DNA of 64,000 nucleotides, from the NCBI GenBank assembly GCA_044238845.1, contig JBIICN010000004.1, positions 1 to 64,000 of the forward strand, read 5' to 3'. Shown here in pieces: positions 23,572 through 33,551 of this stretch. The stretch's first letter is position 1; every line of letters begins with the position of its first letter. Under the pieces are notes generated by a model, which was not told the origin of the DNA, made no database searches, and saw nothing but the letters and a program-made list of their open reading frames with translations. The translations under genes and the position numbers were made by a program. This DNA is from UBA4416 sp044238845 (GTDB taxonomy: Bacteria; Bacteroidota; Bacteroidia; B-17B0; Aurantibacillaceae).

Positions 23572-25605
23572 ATGGAATTACAACAATTTCAACAAAACAT
23601 ATTACAAGGTATTGCTTCTGAACTACCTCAACCAAAAGTTTACGAAAGCACGATTAATCATGCGCCAAAACGTAAAGACATTTTAAATGCAGAAGAAAAA
23701 AAATTAGCGATTCAAAATGCTCTACGATATTTCGAGCCTAAACATCATGCCATTTTAGCAAAAGAGTTTGCTGAAGAATTAAAAACATACGGTCGTATTT
23801 ATATGTACCGTCTTCGCCCTGACTATAAAATTTATGCTCGTCCAATAATGGACTACCCTCACCAAAGTATTCAAGCAGCTGCTATTATGCACATGCTAAG
23901 TAATAATTTAGATTATGCAGTGGCTCAACATCCACACGAATTAATTACTTATGGTGGAAATGGTGCGGTATTTCAAAATTGGGCTCAGTACTTGGTAACT
24001 ATGCAGTATTTGGCTACTATGACTGATGAACAAACCTTAGTATTGTATAGCGGACATCCAATGGGTTTATTTCCATCTCATAAAGATGCGCCAAGGGTTG
24101 TGGTAACTAATGGCATGATGATTCCTAATTATAGCAAACCTGATGATTGGGAAAAATTTAATGCACTTGGCGTAACACAGTACGGACAAATGACTGCTGG
24201 TTCGTTTATGTACATTGGTCCGCAAGGTATTGTGCACGGAACATGTATCACGGTGATGAATGCCGCGCGTAAAGTTTCAAAGTCAGAAGAAGATCGAATT
24301 GGAAAATTATTTGTAACCTGTGGTTTAGGAGGCATGAGTGGTGCTCAACCAAAAGCAGCTAAAATAGCTGGTTTAGTATCTATCACAGCTGAAATTAATC
24401 CAAAGGCAGTTCACACTCGTCACTCACAAGGTTGGGTAGATGAAGTGTTTGATAACTTAGATATATTGATTCCAAGAGTTAAAGAAGCACAAGCAAAAAA
24501 AGAAGCTGTTTCTATTGCTTATCAAGGGAATGTCGTTGATTTATGGGAACGAATTGTAAAAGAAGGGTTAAAAGTAGATGTTGGATCTGATCAAACATCC
24601 TTACATAATCCTTGGGCTGGAGGCTATTATCCAGTTGGTTTATCATTAGAACAAAGCAACGATATGATGGCCAATAATCCTGTTCAATTTAAAGAGGAAG
24701 TTCAAAAAACGTTAGTTCGTCATGCCAATGCCATTAATACATTAACAGGTCAAGGAATGTATTTCTTTGATTACGGTAATGCTTTCTTATTGGAAGCCGG
24801 AAGAGCAGGTGCAGATATTTACAAAACAGAAAAAGCATTAAAAGGAGGACATGTTGGCGCTACTTTTAAATATAACTCTTATGTACAAGATATTTTAGGG
24901 CCAATGTGTTTTGATTATGGCTTTGGGCCTTTCCGTTGGGTTTGCACAAGTGCTAACGAAAATGATTTACGTAAAACCGATGAAATTGCTTTAAGCGTTT
25001 TAGAAGAAATTTATAAAACCGCACCACAAGAAATTAAACCTCAATTACAAGATAACATCGTTTGGATTAGAGATGCGATGAAAAACAATTTAGTGGTTGG
25101 CTCACAAGCTCGCATTTTATATGCTGATAGCGAAGGCCGTGTAAAAATTGCAGAAGCCATTAATAAAGCCATTGCTAACAAAGAAATTTCGGCACCAGTT
25201 GTTTTAGGACGAGATCATCATGATGTCAGCGGTACAGATTCTCCTTACCGCGAAACATCAAACATTTATGACGGCTCAAAGTACACAGCTGACATGGCGG
25301 TACAAAATTTTGTTGGTGATAGTTTCCGTGGCGCTTCATGGATTAGTTTACATAATGGCGGTGGAGTAGGTTGGGGCGAGGTTATTAACGGTGGTTTTGG
25401 TATGGTACTAGATGGCAGCAGCGATTGTGACAGACGTTTAAAATCAATGTTGTTTTGGGATGTGAATAATGGGATTGCTCGCCGCGCTTGGGCACGCAAC
25501 AAAGAAGCTAATTTTGCTATTAAACGTGAAATGGATCGTACTCCAAATTTAAAAGTTACATTAGCAAATTTGGTAGATGAAACTCTTTTAAATAATTTAT
25601 TTTAA
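23572..25605 (+). CDS. hutU: Urocanate hydratase, long (animal-like) form
   Basis: Urocanase hydrates urocanate to imidazolonepropionate in histidine breakdown, using NAD+ as an electrophile. The 677-residue product includes the NAD-binding FVTCGLGGMSGAQPKAAK and the C-terminal GRDHHDVSGTDSP followed by WISLHNGGGVGWGEVINGG. In short bacterial urocanases the block has Cys (HLDCGS); here it is HHDVSG, the form I recall from animal UROC1, which also has nearly the same length. No hutH, hutI or hutG is near. An ACMSD-like gene starts 9 nt after the stop. Confidence 0.93.
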   Translation: MELQQFQQNILQGIASELPQPKVYESTINHAPKRKDILNAEEKKLAIQNALRYFEPKHHAILAKEFAEELKTYGRIYMYRLRPDYKIYARPIMDYPHQSIQAAAIMHMLSNNLDYAVAQHPHELITYGGNGAVFQNWAQYLVTMQYLATMTDEQTLVLYSGHPMGLFPSHKDAPRVVVTNGMMIPNYSKPDDWEKFNALGVTQYGQMTAGSFMYIGPQGIVHGTCITVMNAARKVSKSEEDRIGKLFVTCGLGGMSGAQPKAAKIAGLVSITAEINPKAVHTRHSQGWVDEVFDNLDILIPRVKEAQAKKEAVSIAYQGNVVDLWERIVKEGLKVDVGSDQTSLHNPWAGGYYPVGLSLEQSNDMMANNPVQFKEEVQKTLVRHANAINTLTGQGMYFFDYGNAFLLEAGRAGADIYKTEKALKGGHVGATFKYNSYVQDILGPMCFDYGFGPFRWVCTSANENDLRKTDEIALSVLEEIYKTAPQEIKPQLQDNIVWIRDAMKNNLVVGSQARILYADSEGRVKIAEAINKAIANKEISAPVVLGRDHHDVSGTDSPYRETSNIYDGSKYTADMAVQNFVGDSFRGASWISLHNGGGVGWGEVINGGFGMVLDGSSDCDRRLKSMLFWDVNNGIARRAWARNKEANFAIKREMDRTPNLKVTLANLVDETLLNNLF

Positions 25606-25614
25606 TTCAACCTT

Positions 25615-26604
25615 ATGTTCACAATAGATACTCACACTCATATTATCCCAAAACATATTCCTGATTTCACAAAAAAATTTGGATATGGAAATTTTATACA
25701 ATTAGATCACCATCAACCAGGCAGAGCATGGATGATGCAAGGCGATAAACGCTTTAGAGAGATTGTAGAAAATTGTTGGGATGCCGAAGTTCGCATCAAA
25801 GAAATGGCAGAGCATAAGGCTGATATGCAAGTGATTTGCACGATTCCAGTAATGTTTAGTTATGATGCTAAACCAAATGATTGTTTAGAAATATCTCAGT
25901 TTTTAAATGATGATATTGCGAACACGGTTAATCAATATCCAGATAAATTTATTGGTTTAGCAACTGTGCCTATGCAAGATACAAAATTAGCCGTTCAAGA
26001 ACTGGAACGTTGTATGAGCATTGGTTTTAAAGGTGTGCAAATAGGAAGTAACGTTAACAATATTAATTTAGGCGAACCACAATTTCATGAATTTTGGGCT
26101 GCCTGCGAAAGAACAAATGCTGCTATCTTAGTTCATCCTTGGCAAATGATGGGACAAGAACACATGACTAAATATTGGTTGCCTTGGTTAGTTGGTATGC
26201 CTGCTGAAATTAGTAGAGCCATTTGCTCAATGATTTTTGGTGGCATCTTCGAAAAATATCCAAATCTAAAAGTTTGCTTTGCTCACGGTGGTGGTTCATT
26301 CCTACCAACAATCAGCCGTATTGAGCACGGTTGGGATTGCCGTCCTGATTTAGTAGCCATTGATAATGAGTTTAATCCAAAAAAATACTTAGGTAAATTT
26401 TGGGTCGATTCGCATGTGTGCGACCATAAAATGTTACAATACATAATCGATTTAGTAGGAGCCGATAAAGTGGTGCAAGGTTCTGATTATCCATTTCCTT
26501 TGGGAGAAGCAGTGCCAGGAACGTTAGTTCGAGAAGCGCCTCTTTCTGATAACGAAAAAACAATCATTATGGGAACTGCAGCAAAAGATTGGTTGTCATT
26601 ATAA
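25615..26604 (+). CDS. ACMSD-like amidohydrolase / metal-dependent decarboxylase
   Basis: The 329-residue TIM-barrel protein has the metal site DTHTH (His7, His9), ILVHPWQMMG, CFAHGGGSFLPT and GSDYPFPLGE. This is the pattern and length of 2-amino-3-carboxymuconate-6-semialdehyde decarboxylase, a zinc enzyme of tryptophan/kynurenine breakdown. Other decarboxylating amidohydrolases (e.g. of the gamma-resorcylate type) share the fold. It is cotranscribed with hutU (9-nt gap), although the two known pathways do not share an intermediate. Confidence 0.85.
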   Translation: MFTIDTHTHIIPKHIPDFTKKFGYGNFIQLDHHQPGRAWMMQGDKRFREIVENCWDAEVRIKEMAEHKADMQVICTIPVMFSYDAKPNDCLEISQFLNDDIANTVNQYPDKFIGLATVPMQDTKLAVQELERCMSIGFKGVQIGSNVNNINLGEPQFHEFWAACERTNAAILVHPWQMMGQEHMTKYWLPWLVGMPAEISRAICSMIFGGIFEKYPNLKVCFAHGGGSFLPTISRIEHGWDCRPDLVAIDNEFNPKKYLGKFWVDSHVCDHKMLQYIIDLVGADKVVQGSDYPFPLGEAVPGTLVREAPLSDNEKTIIMGTAAKDWLSL

Positions 26605-26622
26605 TTAATATAGCAAACACAG

Positions 26623-26662
26623 ATTCGTATATTCGTACCCAATTCGTAATTATTCATTCGTA
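26623..26662 (+). repeat. Four copies of ATTCGTA before a start codon
   Basis: ATTCGTA occurs at 26623, 26631, 26642 and 26656; the last copy ends on the A of the next gene's ATG. The spacing (8, 11, 14 nt) is not helical-phase regular. Confidence 0.5.
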
Positions 26663-27123
26663 TGTCTCATTTCACCGACCACCAATTAAAACTACTAACA
26701 GCGGCCGAAGGCAAAACTCTTAAAAAAGTAGTTGTGTATTTTTGGGTTAATCGCTTTAATCCAGATGCTCATATTGATTTGATTGATAACGTTGAATTAG
26801 TTTTTACTGATGATACAAGCTTAGTTATTACTTCAACCGAAGATGGAACAGGAATCGACACACTAGAAAACTTTAATTTTGAAGAAGAAAAAGCTCACTT
26901 AAAACAAGAGTTTGGCGATAAAATTAAAATGATCCCTATTGATGCCTCTACCACTAAAATGTGGACAGATGTGATTGGAGAAACCATCGAAGCTTTTGAA
27001 TTAAGTAGAGAAGACGAACAGTTTTTAAACGATGCTTTAATCATAAATTTTGGAACAGAAAAACGATCTATTGGCATCAGCCCTAATGATGGATTAATTA
27101 TTGATTATTGGGAAGATATTTAG
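26662..27123 (+). CDS. Hypothetical acidic cytosolic protein
   Basis: The 153-residue protein is acidic and has no signal peptide or membrane segment. It alternates strands (KKVVVYFWVN, DNVELVFTDDTSLVIT) with a central acidic helix, and closes with a strand pair (KRSIGISPNDGLIIDYWEDI). I do not recognise a family or active site. It lies 57 nt after the ACMSD-like gene and may be the third gene of that unit. The only nearby oddity is the ATTCGTA repeats in front of it. Confidence 0.65.
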   Translation: MSHFTDHQLKLLTAAEGKTLKKVVVYFWVNRFNPDAHIDLIDNVELVFTDDTSLVITSTEDGTGIDTLENFNFEEEKAHLKQEFGDKIKMIPIDASTTKMWTDVIGETIEAFELSREDEQFLNDALIINFGTEKRSIGISPNDGLIIDYWEDI

Positions 27124-27319
27124 TAGGCTCCCAAAAACGATTTAATCGATAAAAAAGCTTCACTAAATGATTAAAATCATCATTTCATCTAGCCAGTTAA
27201 CCGAATCATCTTTTTGTCTCAAGCCAATCAAGCAAAAACACTCTTATTTAGAATTATTATAAATTACAGATTATGTTAATAAAATCTAAAAAATACTACC
27301 GAGATATATAACATTCTGT

Positions 27320-27327
27320 TATTTTTG
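27320..27327 (+). promoter_or_regulatory. -7 element for the act-cox operon
   Basis: TATTTTTG matches the Bacteroidota TAnnTTTG element exactly, 68 nt before the likely actA start at 27395 and 80 nt before that at 27407. No good TTTG is seen 19-21 nt upstream. It is the only promoter-like site I find before this large operon. Confidence 0.5.
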
Positions 27328-27406
27328 CACGGTGATTTTTGTCATTAAAGTGTCATTAAACAGCCATAACATACACAAAATTAGATATAATTCTATGCAT
27401 AATAAT

Positions 27407-28678
27407 ATGTCTCATTTCTCTTTAAAATCCTTATTTGGCGCGGTTTTTCTATTTTTTGCTTTCTCCTTTGGATTGAAAGCACAAGATGGTGCTAAAATAT
27501 TTAAGCAAAACTGTGCCGTTTGTCACTCATTAACCGATCAAAAGTTAACTGGTCCAGGATTAGCTGGCGTAGCTGGTCGTGTTCCTAAGCCAGAAGATGC
27601 TTGGTTAACTGCTTGGATTAAAAACAACAACAAGGTAATTGCTTCAGGTGATGCTTATGCAAAATCTTTAGTGGCTGCTAATGGTGGTGTAGATGCCATG
27701 AGTGAGTTTGAGTTTTTATCCGACGATGAATTAAAAGCACTAGTTGCTTATGTTAAAAATCCTCCTGTAAAAGGTCCGGATAAAAAACAAGATGTTGTTG
27801 CTGATGGTGCTGGTGTTCAAGAAGAAAAAGGTGGAATTGATCCTTTATACTTATTGTTAGGAGCAATCGTAATTATTGCGATTATCTTAAGCGCTTTAAG
27901 AAGCGTTCGTCATTCATTACAAAATTCTTATAATAGAAAAGAAGGTAAAGCTGAAACAGAAGAAATTACTTTTGGTCAAGAAGTTAAACAATGGATTGGC
28001 GGTCACCGTCGTTTAGTTGGCGTATTTGTTATCTTAATTGCTTTTGGTGGAATGAAATCTTGCTGGGATGCTTGTTATGACTTAGGTGTTTATTACGATT
28101 GGGAAACTCAAAAAGGTTATTTTCCTGAGCAACCAATTAAATTCTCTCACAAATTGCACGCTGGAGATAATGAGATTGCTTGTCAATACTGCCACAACTC
28201 AGTAGAAAAATCTCGTCACGCTGGTATTCCTTCAGTAAATATTTGTATGAACTGTCACAAAGGAATTCAAACTGGTCCTCAATATGGAGAAAAAGAAATC
28301 GCTAAAATTTACGCAGCTTCTGGATTTGATCCAAAAACAGGAAACTATACAAATCCACAAAATCCTATCAAATGGATTAAAGTTCACACATTGCCTGATC
28401 ACGTTTACTTTAACCACTCTCAACACGTTGTAGTTGGTAAACAAGAGTGTGCTACTTGTCACGGTGATGTTAAGAAAATGACAACTGTTGAACAAAAAAA
28501 TCCATTAACTATGAAATGGTGTATTGAGTGTCACAGAAAAACTGAAGTAGCTATGGAAGGAAATGCCTACTACGACAGAATGCACAAAGCTTTAAAAGAG
28601 AAATACAAAGGACAGTACGATGTTAAGTTTACGGTTGATAAAATCGGTGGACTTGAATGCGCTAAATGTCACTATTAA
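27407..28678 (+). CDS. actA: Alternative complex III subunit ActA (multiheme cytochrome c)
   Basis: ActA carries electrons from the quinol-oxidising part of alternative complex III toward cytochrome oxidase. A signal peptide (LFGAVFLFFAFSFGLKAQ) is followed by a class I cytochrome c domain (CAVCH). After a membrane helix near DPLYLLLGAIVIIAIILSAL and a second hydrophobic stretch comes a cytochrome c3-like part with CQYCH, CMNCH, CATCH, CIECH and CAKCH. That is six heme-c sites. The extra N-terminal domain is, from memory, usual in Bacteroidota ActA. Start is ATG 27407 or 27395; the GTG at 27332 would hide the signal peptide. Confidence 0.93.
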   Translation: MSHFSLKSLFGAVFLFFAFSFGLKAQDGAKIFKQNCAVCHSLTDQKLTGPGLAGVAGRVPKPEDAWLTAWIKNNNKVIASGDAYAKSLVAANGGVDAMSEFEFLSDDELKALVAYVKNPPVKGPDKKQDVVADGAGVQEEKGGIDPLYLLLGAIVIIAIILSALRSVRHSLQNSYNRKEGKAETEEITFGQEVKQWIGGHRRLVGVFVILIAFGGMKSCWDACYDLGVYYDWETQKGYFPEQPIKFSHKLHAGDNEIACQYCHNSVEKSRHAGIPSVNICMNCHKGIQTGPQYGEKEIAKIYAASGFDPKTGNYTNPQNPIKWIKVHTLPDHVYFNHSQHVVVGKQECATCHGDVKKMTTVEQKNPLTMKWCIECHRKTEVAMEGNAYYDRMHKALKEKYKGQYDVKFTVDKIGGLECAKCHY

Positions 28679-28713
28679 TTGTTAGAAACCGGTAATTACA
28701 AGAAATATCACAG

Positions 28714-31700
28714 ATGACTATGTCGAAAAAATACTGGAAAGGTTTACCTGAACTAAACAACAGCGAAGACTTTTTACAAAACAAAAACAATGAGTTCGCT
28801 GAGCAATTGCCAATGGAAGAATTCCTTACTGGTGATGACTCTAACTCTAAAGGTACAAGCCGTAGAGATTTCTTAAAAGTAATGGGCTTCTCTACAGCAG
28901 CCGTTGCTTTAGCAGCTTGCGAAACACCTGTAAACAAATCTATTCCTTACGTAGTAAAACCAGAAGAGGTAACTCCAGGTGTTGCTAATTTTTATGCTTC
29001 TACATTTTATGATGGGCATGATTATGCATCTGTGTTAGTTAAAACTCGTGAAGGTCGTCCTATCAAAATTGAAGGAAATGAGTTGTCAAAGGTTAGCAAT
29101 GGTGCTACAAGTGCTCGTGTACAATCTTCTGTATTAAGTTTATATGATGGAGCTCGTTTAAACGGTCCATTAGCTAAAGGTAATCCAACAACTTGGAAGA
29201 ATGTAGATGATGCAGTAGCTAAATCTTTAACTTCTGGAACAAACGTTATCTTAAGTTCTACAATTATCAGTCCTTCTACTAAGGCTGTTATTGCTGAATT
29301 TACAGCTAAATATCCAAATACTAAACACGTAACTTATGATGCTATTTCTTATGCAGCTTTAATTAAAGCAAATAAAAATGTATTTGGTAAGTCTGTTGTT
29401 TCTTCTTATGATTTCTCTAAAGCAAAAACAATTGTTGGTGTTGCTTGTGATTTCTTAGGAACTTGGTTAAATCCAATCGAATTTGCTAATCAATACAGCA
29501 AAACTCGTAAGGTTAATCGTGAGAACTTAGAAATGAGTAAACACTACCATTTCGAAGCTAACTTATCTTTAACTGGTGCTAATGCTGATGAGCGTTACAT
29601 GGTTAAAGCTTCTGAATTTGGAAAAGTACTTGCTTCTTTATTTAATGAAGTAGCTGGTGCAACTGGAAATTCAAAAGTATCTGATGCTAAAGTTTCTAAT
29701 GCTGATGCTGCTAAAGCAATTTCTAAAGTAGCTAAAGAATTAGTTGACAATAAAGGAAAATCAATCGTAGTTTGTGGTTTTAATGATGAAGGTTGTCAAA
29801 CATTGGTAAATGGTATCAATAAAATGTTAGATAACTATGGTAAAACTGTAGATGTAGAAATGCACTACAATTTAAAACAAAGTGATGATAAAGCATTTTT
29901 AGATTTAGTTGCTGATTTAAATGCTGGTAAAGTTGGTACGTTAATGACTTACAACTGTAACCCAGTTTACACAGCTCCTGCATCTTTAAAATTTGAAGCA
30001 GCTTATAAAAAAGCAGCTGTGAAAGTTTCTTTCTCTCAAACATTAGATGAAACAGCTTTATTAGCTGATTACGTTTGCCCAGACAATAACTTCTTAGAGT
30101 CTTGGGGTGATGCAAATCCAAAACGTGGTCACTATTCATTACAACAACCAACTATTAATCAAATCTTTGCAGCTCCTCGTTACGAAGGAACTCGTCAAGT
30201 ACAAGATACATTATTAAAATGGTCAGGTGTTAAATCTGATTATTTAACTTACTTACAAGGTTACTGGAACAATCATATTTTCCCTCAACAAGGTAAATAT
30301 TTAGACTTTGCTTCTTTCTGGGCACATACTTTACACGATGGTGTATTAAAAGTATCTGTTTTAAAAGATGCAGTGATTGCTCCAATGGCAAAAGATTCTT
30401 CAGGTAAGCCATTAATGGCAGGTGTAGCAGCAATTATCAATGAAGTAGTAGCAGATACTACAGCTCACGTGGTAGCTCCAGTTGCTCATCACACAGCGCC
30501 TGCTCACAGTGCTGTTGCTGCTGAAGTAGTTTCTTCTTTACCAACTCCTGATTATAACAAAGCTGCAGCTTCTGCAACTTCTGCAAAAGGTGGTGGTCAA
30601 TTTGAATTAGTAGTTTACGAAAAAGTTGGTTTAGGAAACGGAACTCAAAGTAATAATCCATGGTTAATGGAATTACCTGATCCTATCTCTAAAGTAACTT
30701 GGGATAACTATATTACAATGAATCCTGCTGATGTTGCATCTTTAGGATTAAATGAAATGAAACGTCAAGATATTATCGGTTCAATCGTTGATTTAACTGT
30801 TAATGGCGTTACAATTAAAGTTCCTGTGTATCCTCAACCAGGTCAAACTGCTGGAACTATTGGTTTAGCAGTTGGATACGGTCGTACAGCAGAAACTATG
30901 AAAGTAGCTTTTGGAATTGGTGTTAACGCTTATCCATTTGTTACTGTTGCAAATGATACATTGCAAAATGCAAGTTTATCTGCTTCTGTTGCTAAAACTA
31001 GCGAGGAACATAAATTTGCAGCTACTCAAATTCACCACACTATCATGGGTCGTGAAGAGTACTTATTACGTGAAGTTTCTTTAAACGAATATAAATCTAA
31101 AGAAAAAGAAGTTTGGAATCCAGCTGCTATGTTACCAATGCATGGTGGTGGCAAAAAACATGTTGACGAAATTGATTTATGGGATGCTCATCCTCGTTTA
31201 AACCACAAATGGGGTTTAACAATTGATATGACGTCTTGTATTGGTTGCGCTGCTTGTGTTGTTGCTTGTACTGTAGAAAATAACGTTCACGTAGTAGGTA
31301 AATCTGAGGTTAGTAAAACTCGTGAAATGCACTGGTTACGTATCGATCGTTACTACACTTCTGACATGACTAAAGATAAAGCATCTGAAGAACATGTTGG
31401 AGCAATGCAAATGTACTTAGACATGGAAAACCCTTCATTAAATCCGAAGGTAACTTTCCAACCGATGATGTGCCAACACTGTAATCACGCTCCTTGCGAA
31501 ACGGTTTGTCCGGTATTAGCAACTAGCCACAGTACAGAAGGATTGAACATGATGACTTATAACCGTTGTATTGGTACTCGTTACTGTGCAAACAACTGTC
31601 CTTTCAAAGTTCGTCGTTTCAACTGGTTCAACTATATTGAAAATGATATGTTCACGGATATTAATCCTGCACAACAAGACTTAGGACGTATGGTATTAAA

Positions 31701-32076
31701 CCCAGACGTAGTAGTTCGTTCTCGTGGTGTCATGGAAAAATGTTCAATGTGTCAGCAACGTTTACAAGCTGGTAAATTAGTAGCAAAAGCAGCTAAAATG
31801 CCAATCGTAGATGGTTCTATTAAAACTGCTTGTCAACAAGCTTGTCCTACAAACGCTATCATGTTTGGTGACATTAATGATGAGGCTGCAGAAATCAACA
31901 CATGGAGAAATGATGATAAAAACTATTTCTTATTAGAAGAAGTAGGTGTTAAACCAACTGTATCTTACTTATTAAAAGTTAGAAATCAAGAGGAAGCAAT
32001 TCACCATGGATCACATGCAGTTGTAAAACCTGCTGCTCATTCTGAAGAAGGACACAAAGAAGAACACCATTCATAA
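28714..32076 (+). CDS. actB: Alternative complex III subunit ActB (molybdopterin-oxidoreductase-like plus 4Fe-4S domains)
   Basis: The 1120-residue fusion has a Tat-like signal (SRRDFLKVMGFSTAAVALAAC) and a molybdopterin oxidoreductase-like N-terminal two-thirds, which in known ACIII binds no molybdenum. The C-terminal ferredoxin part has clusters CIGCAACVVACTVEN, CQHCNHAPCETVCPV, CIGTRYCANNCPF and CSMCQQR...CQQACPTNAI. An Ala/His-rich linker (about 582-607, AHVVAPVAHHTAPAHS) and a His/Glu-rich tail (GHKEEHHS) are additions with no known role. It is the second gene of the act operon and supplies the periplasmic Fe-S relay to ActA. Confidence 0.95.
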   Translation: MTMSKKYWKGLPELNNSEDFLQNKNNEFAEQLPMEEFLTGDDSNSKGTSRRDFLKVMGFSTAAVALAACETPVNKSIPYVVKPEEVTPGVANFYASTFYDGHDYASVLVKTREGRPIKIEGNELSKVSNGATSARVQSSVLSLYDGARLNGPLAKGNPTTWKNVDDAVAKSLTSGTNVILSSTIISPSTKAVIAEFTAKYPNTKHVTYDAISYAALIKANKNVFGKSVVSSYDFSKAKTIVGVACDFLGTWLNPIEFANQYSKTRKVNRENLEMSKHYHFEANLSLTGANADERYMVKASEFGKVLASLFNEVAGATGNSKVSDAKVSNADAAKAISKVAKELVDNKGKSIVVCGFNDEGCQTLVNGINKMLDNYGKTVDVEMHYNLKQSDDKAFLDLVADLNAGKVGTLMTYNCNPVYTAPASLKFEAAYKKAAVKVSFSQTLDETALLADYVCPDNNFLESWGDANPKRGHYSLQQPTINQIFAAPRYEGTRQVQDTLLKWSGVKSDYLTYLQGYWNNHIFPQQGKYLDFASFWAHTLHDGVLKVSVLKDAVIAPMAKDSSGKPLMAGVAAIINEVVADTTAHVVAPVAHHTAPAHSAVAAEVVSSLPTPDYNKAAASATSAKGGGQFELVVYEKVGLGNGTQSNNPWLMELPDPISKVTWDNYITMNPADVASLGLNEMKRQDIIGSIVDLTVNGVTIKVPVYPQPGQTAGTIGLAVGYGRTAETMKVAFGIGVNAYPFVTVANDTLQNASLSASVAKTSEEHKFAATQIHHTIMGREEYLLREVSLNEYKSKEKEVWNPAAMLPMHGGGKKHVDEIDLWDAHPRLNHKWGLTIDMTSCIGCAACVVACTVENNVHVVGKSEVSKTREMHWLRIDRYYTSDMTKDKASEEHVGAMQMYLDMENPSLNPKVTFQPMMCQHCNHAPCETVCPVLATSHSTEGLNMMTYNRCIGTRYCANNCPFKVRRFNWFNYIENDMFTDINPAQQDLGRMVLNPDVVVRSRGVMEKCSMCQQRLQAGKLVAKAAKMPIVDGSIKTACQQACPTNAIMFGDINDEAAEINTWRNDDKNYFLLEEVGVKPTVSYLLKVRNQEEAIHHGSHAVVKPAAHSEEGHKEEHHS

Positions 32077-32120
32077 TAAATAGTAAAAAATTAAATTATA
32101 AATTCTGAATTTAAAATAAT

Positions 32121-33509
32121 ATGCACGCAGAATCACAGATAAGAGAGCCTTTGATCTTAGGTAATAAAACTTACCGAAACATCACCGATGATATTATTGC
32201 ACCTATTGAAGGTAAGGCAAACAGATTATGGTATATTTTATTTACCATCTCTGTATTAGGTTTCATGTGGGGTATCGGATGTTTATCATACACAATTGGC
32301 GTAGGTATTGGAGCTTGGGGTTCTAATAACGGTGTTGACTGGGCATGGGATATCACTAACTTCGTTTGGTGGATTGGTATTGGTCACGCTGGTACATTAA
32401 TCTCAGCGGTATTGTTATTGTTCCGTCAAAAATGGCGTATGGCAATTAACCGTTCTGCTGAGGCGATGACAATCTTTGCGGTATTATGTGCGGCTATCTT
32501 CGTAACATTACATACTGGTCGTCCTTGGTTAGATTATATGTTATTCCCGTTACCAAATCAATTTGGTTCTTTATGGCCTAACTTTAACTCACCATTATTA
32601 TGGGATGTATTCGCGGTATCAACTTACGCAACTGTATCCATTGTTTTCTGGTACATTGGTTTAATTCCTGATTTCGCAATGATTAGAGATAGAGTGGTTA
32701 AACCAAGAATGAAAAAGGCGTATGCTTTATTATCATTTGGTTGGGGCGGTTCTGTTCGTCACTGGTCTCGTTTCGAAGAAGTATCTTTAGTATTAGCAGG
32801 TTTATCAACTCCATTAGTATTCTCCGTTCACTCTATTGTATCATTTGACTTTGCTACGTCAGTAGTTCCAGGTTGGCATACAACTATCTTCCCTCCATAC
32901 TTCGTATCTGGTGCGGTATTCTCAGGATTTGCAATGGTATTAACATTAATGATTATCATTCGTAAAGTTTACAAATTAGAAGCATATATTACTATCAAAC
33001 ACATCGAATACATGAACATTGTAATTATCGTTACAGGTTCAATCGTGGGTGTAGCATACTTAACGGAGTTATTTGTTGCTTGGTATTCTGGTGTTGAATG
33101 GGAACAATACGCATTCTTAAACAGAGCAACTGGTCCAATGTGGTGGTCTTATGCTGCCATGATGACTTGTAACGTTGTTTCTCCTCAATTATTCTGGTTC
33201 AAAAAATTACGTACAAGTATCGCGTTTACATTTGTATTATCAATTGTAGTAAATATCGGTATGTGGTTTGAGCGTTTTGTAATTATCGTTCCAACATTAT
33301 GTCGTACTTATTTACCATCTACTTGGAACTCTTATTCTCCAACATTTATTGACGTGGGCATCTTTGTTGGTACAATTGGAATGTTCTTTACATTATTTTT
33401 ATTGTATTCTCGTACTTTCCCAGTAATCGCTCAAGCTGAGTTAAAATCAATCTTGAAATCTTCTGGCGAAGAACACAAAAAAGCTGCAGCTAATCATGCA
33501 CATCACTAA
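32121..33509 (+). CDS. actC: Alternative complex III subunit ActC (NrfD/PsrC-like)
   Basis: This 462-residue integral membrane protein has about ten helices in the NrfD/PsrC pattern and starts with a conserved cytoplasmic N-terminus (EPLILGNKTYRNITDDI). The quinol site region includes WWIGIGHAGTLISAVLLLFRQKWR. In ACIII, ActC and ActF are the two quinol-oxidising membrane subunits. The C-terminus is His-rich (KKAAANHAHH). It lies 44 nt after actB and 42 nt before actD. Confidence 0.95.
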   Translation: MHAESQIREPLILGNKTYRNITDDIIAPIEGKANRLWYILFTISVLGFMWGIGCLSYTIGVGIGAWGSNNGVDWAWDITNFVWWIGIGHAGTLISAVLLLFRQKWRMAINRSAEAMTIFAVLCAAIFVTLHTGRPWLDYMLFPLPNQFGSLWPNFNSPLLWDVFAVSTYATVSIVFWYIGLIPDFAMIRDRVVKPRMKKAYALLSFGWGGSVRHWSRFEEVSLVLAGLSTPLVFSVHSIVSFDFATSVVPGWHTTIFPPYFVSGAVFSGFAMVLTLMIIIRKVYKLEAYITIKHIEYMNIVIIVTGSIVGVAYLTELFVAWYSGVEWEQYAFLNRATGPMWWSYAAMMTCNVVSPQLFWFKKLRTSIAFTFVLSIVVNIGMWFERFVIIVPTLCRTYLPSTWNSYSPTFIDVGIFVGTIGMFFTLFLLYSRTFPVIAQAELKSILKSSGEEHKKAAANHAHH

Positions 33510-33551
33510 TTAAGAACTAAGATTTAGAATTAAGATATTAGAAATAATAAT

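Noticed and set aside
27332..28678. GTG start of actA at 27332
   Set aside because: It would put 25 residues of unlikely sequence before the signal peptide and start close to the expected transcript start.
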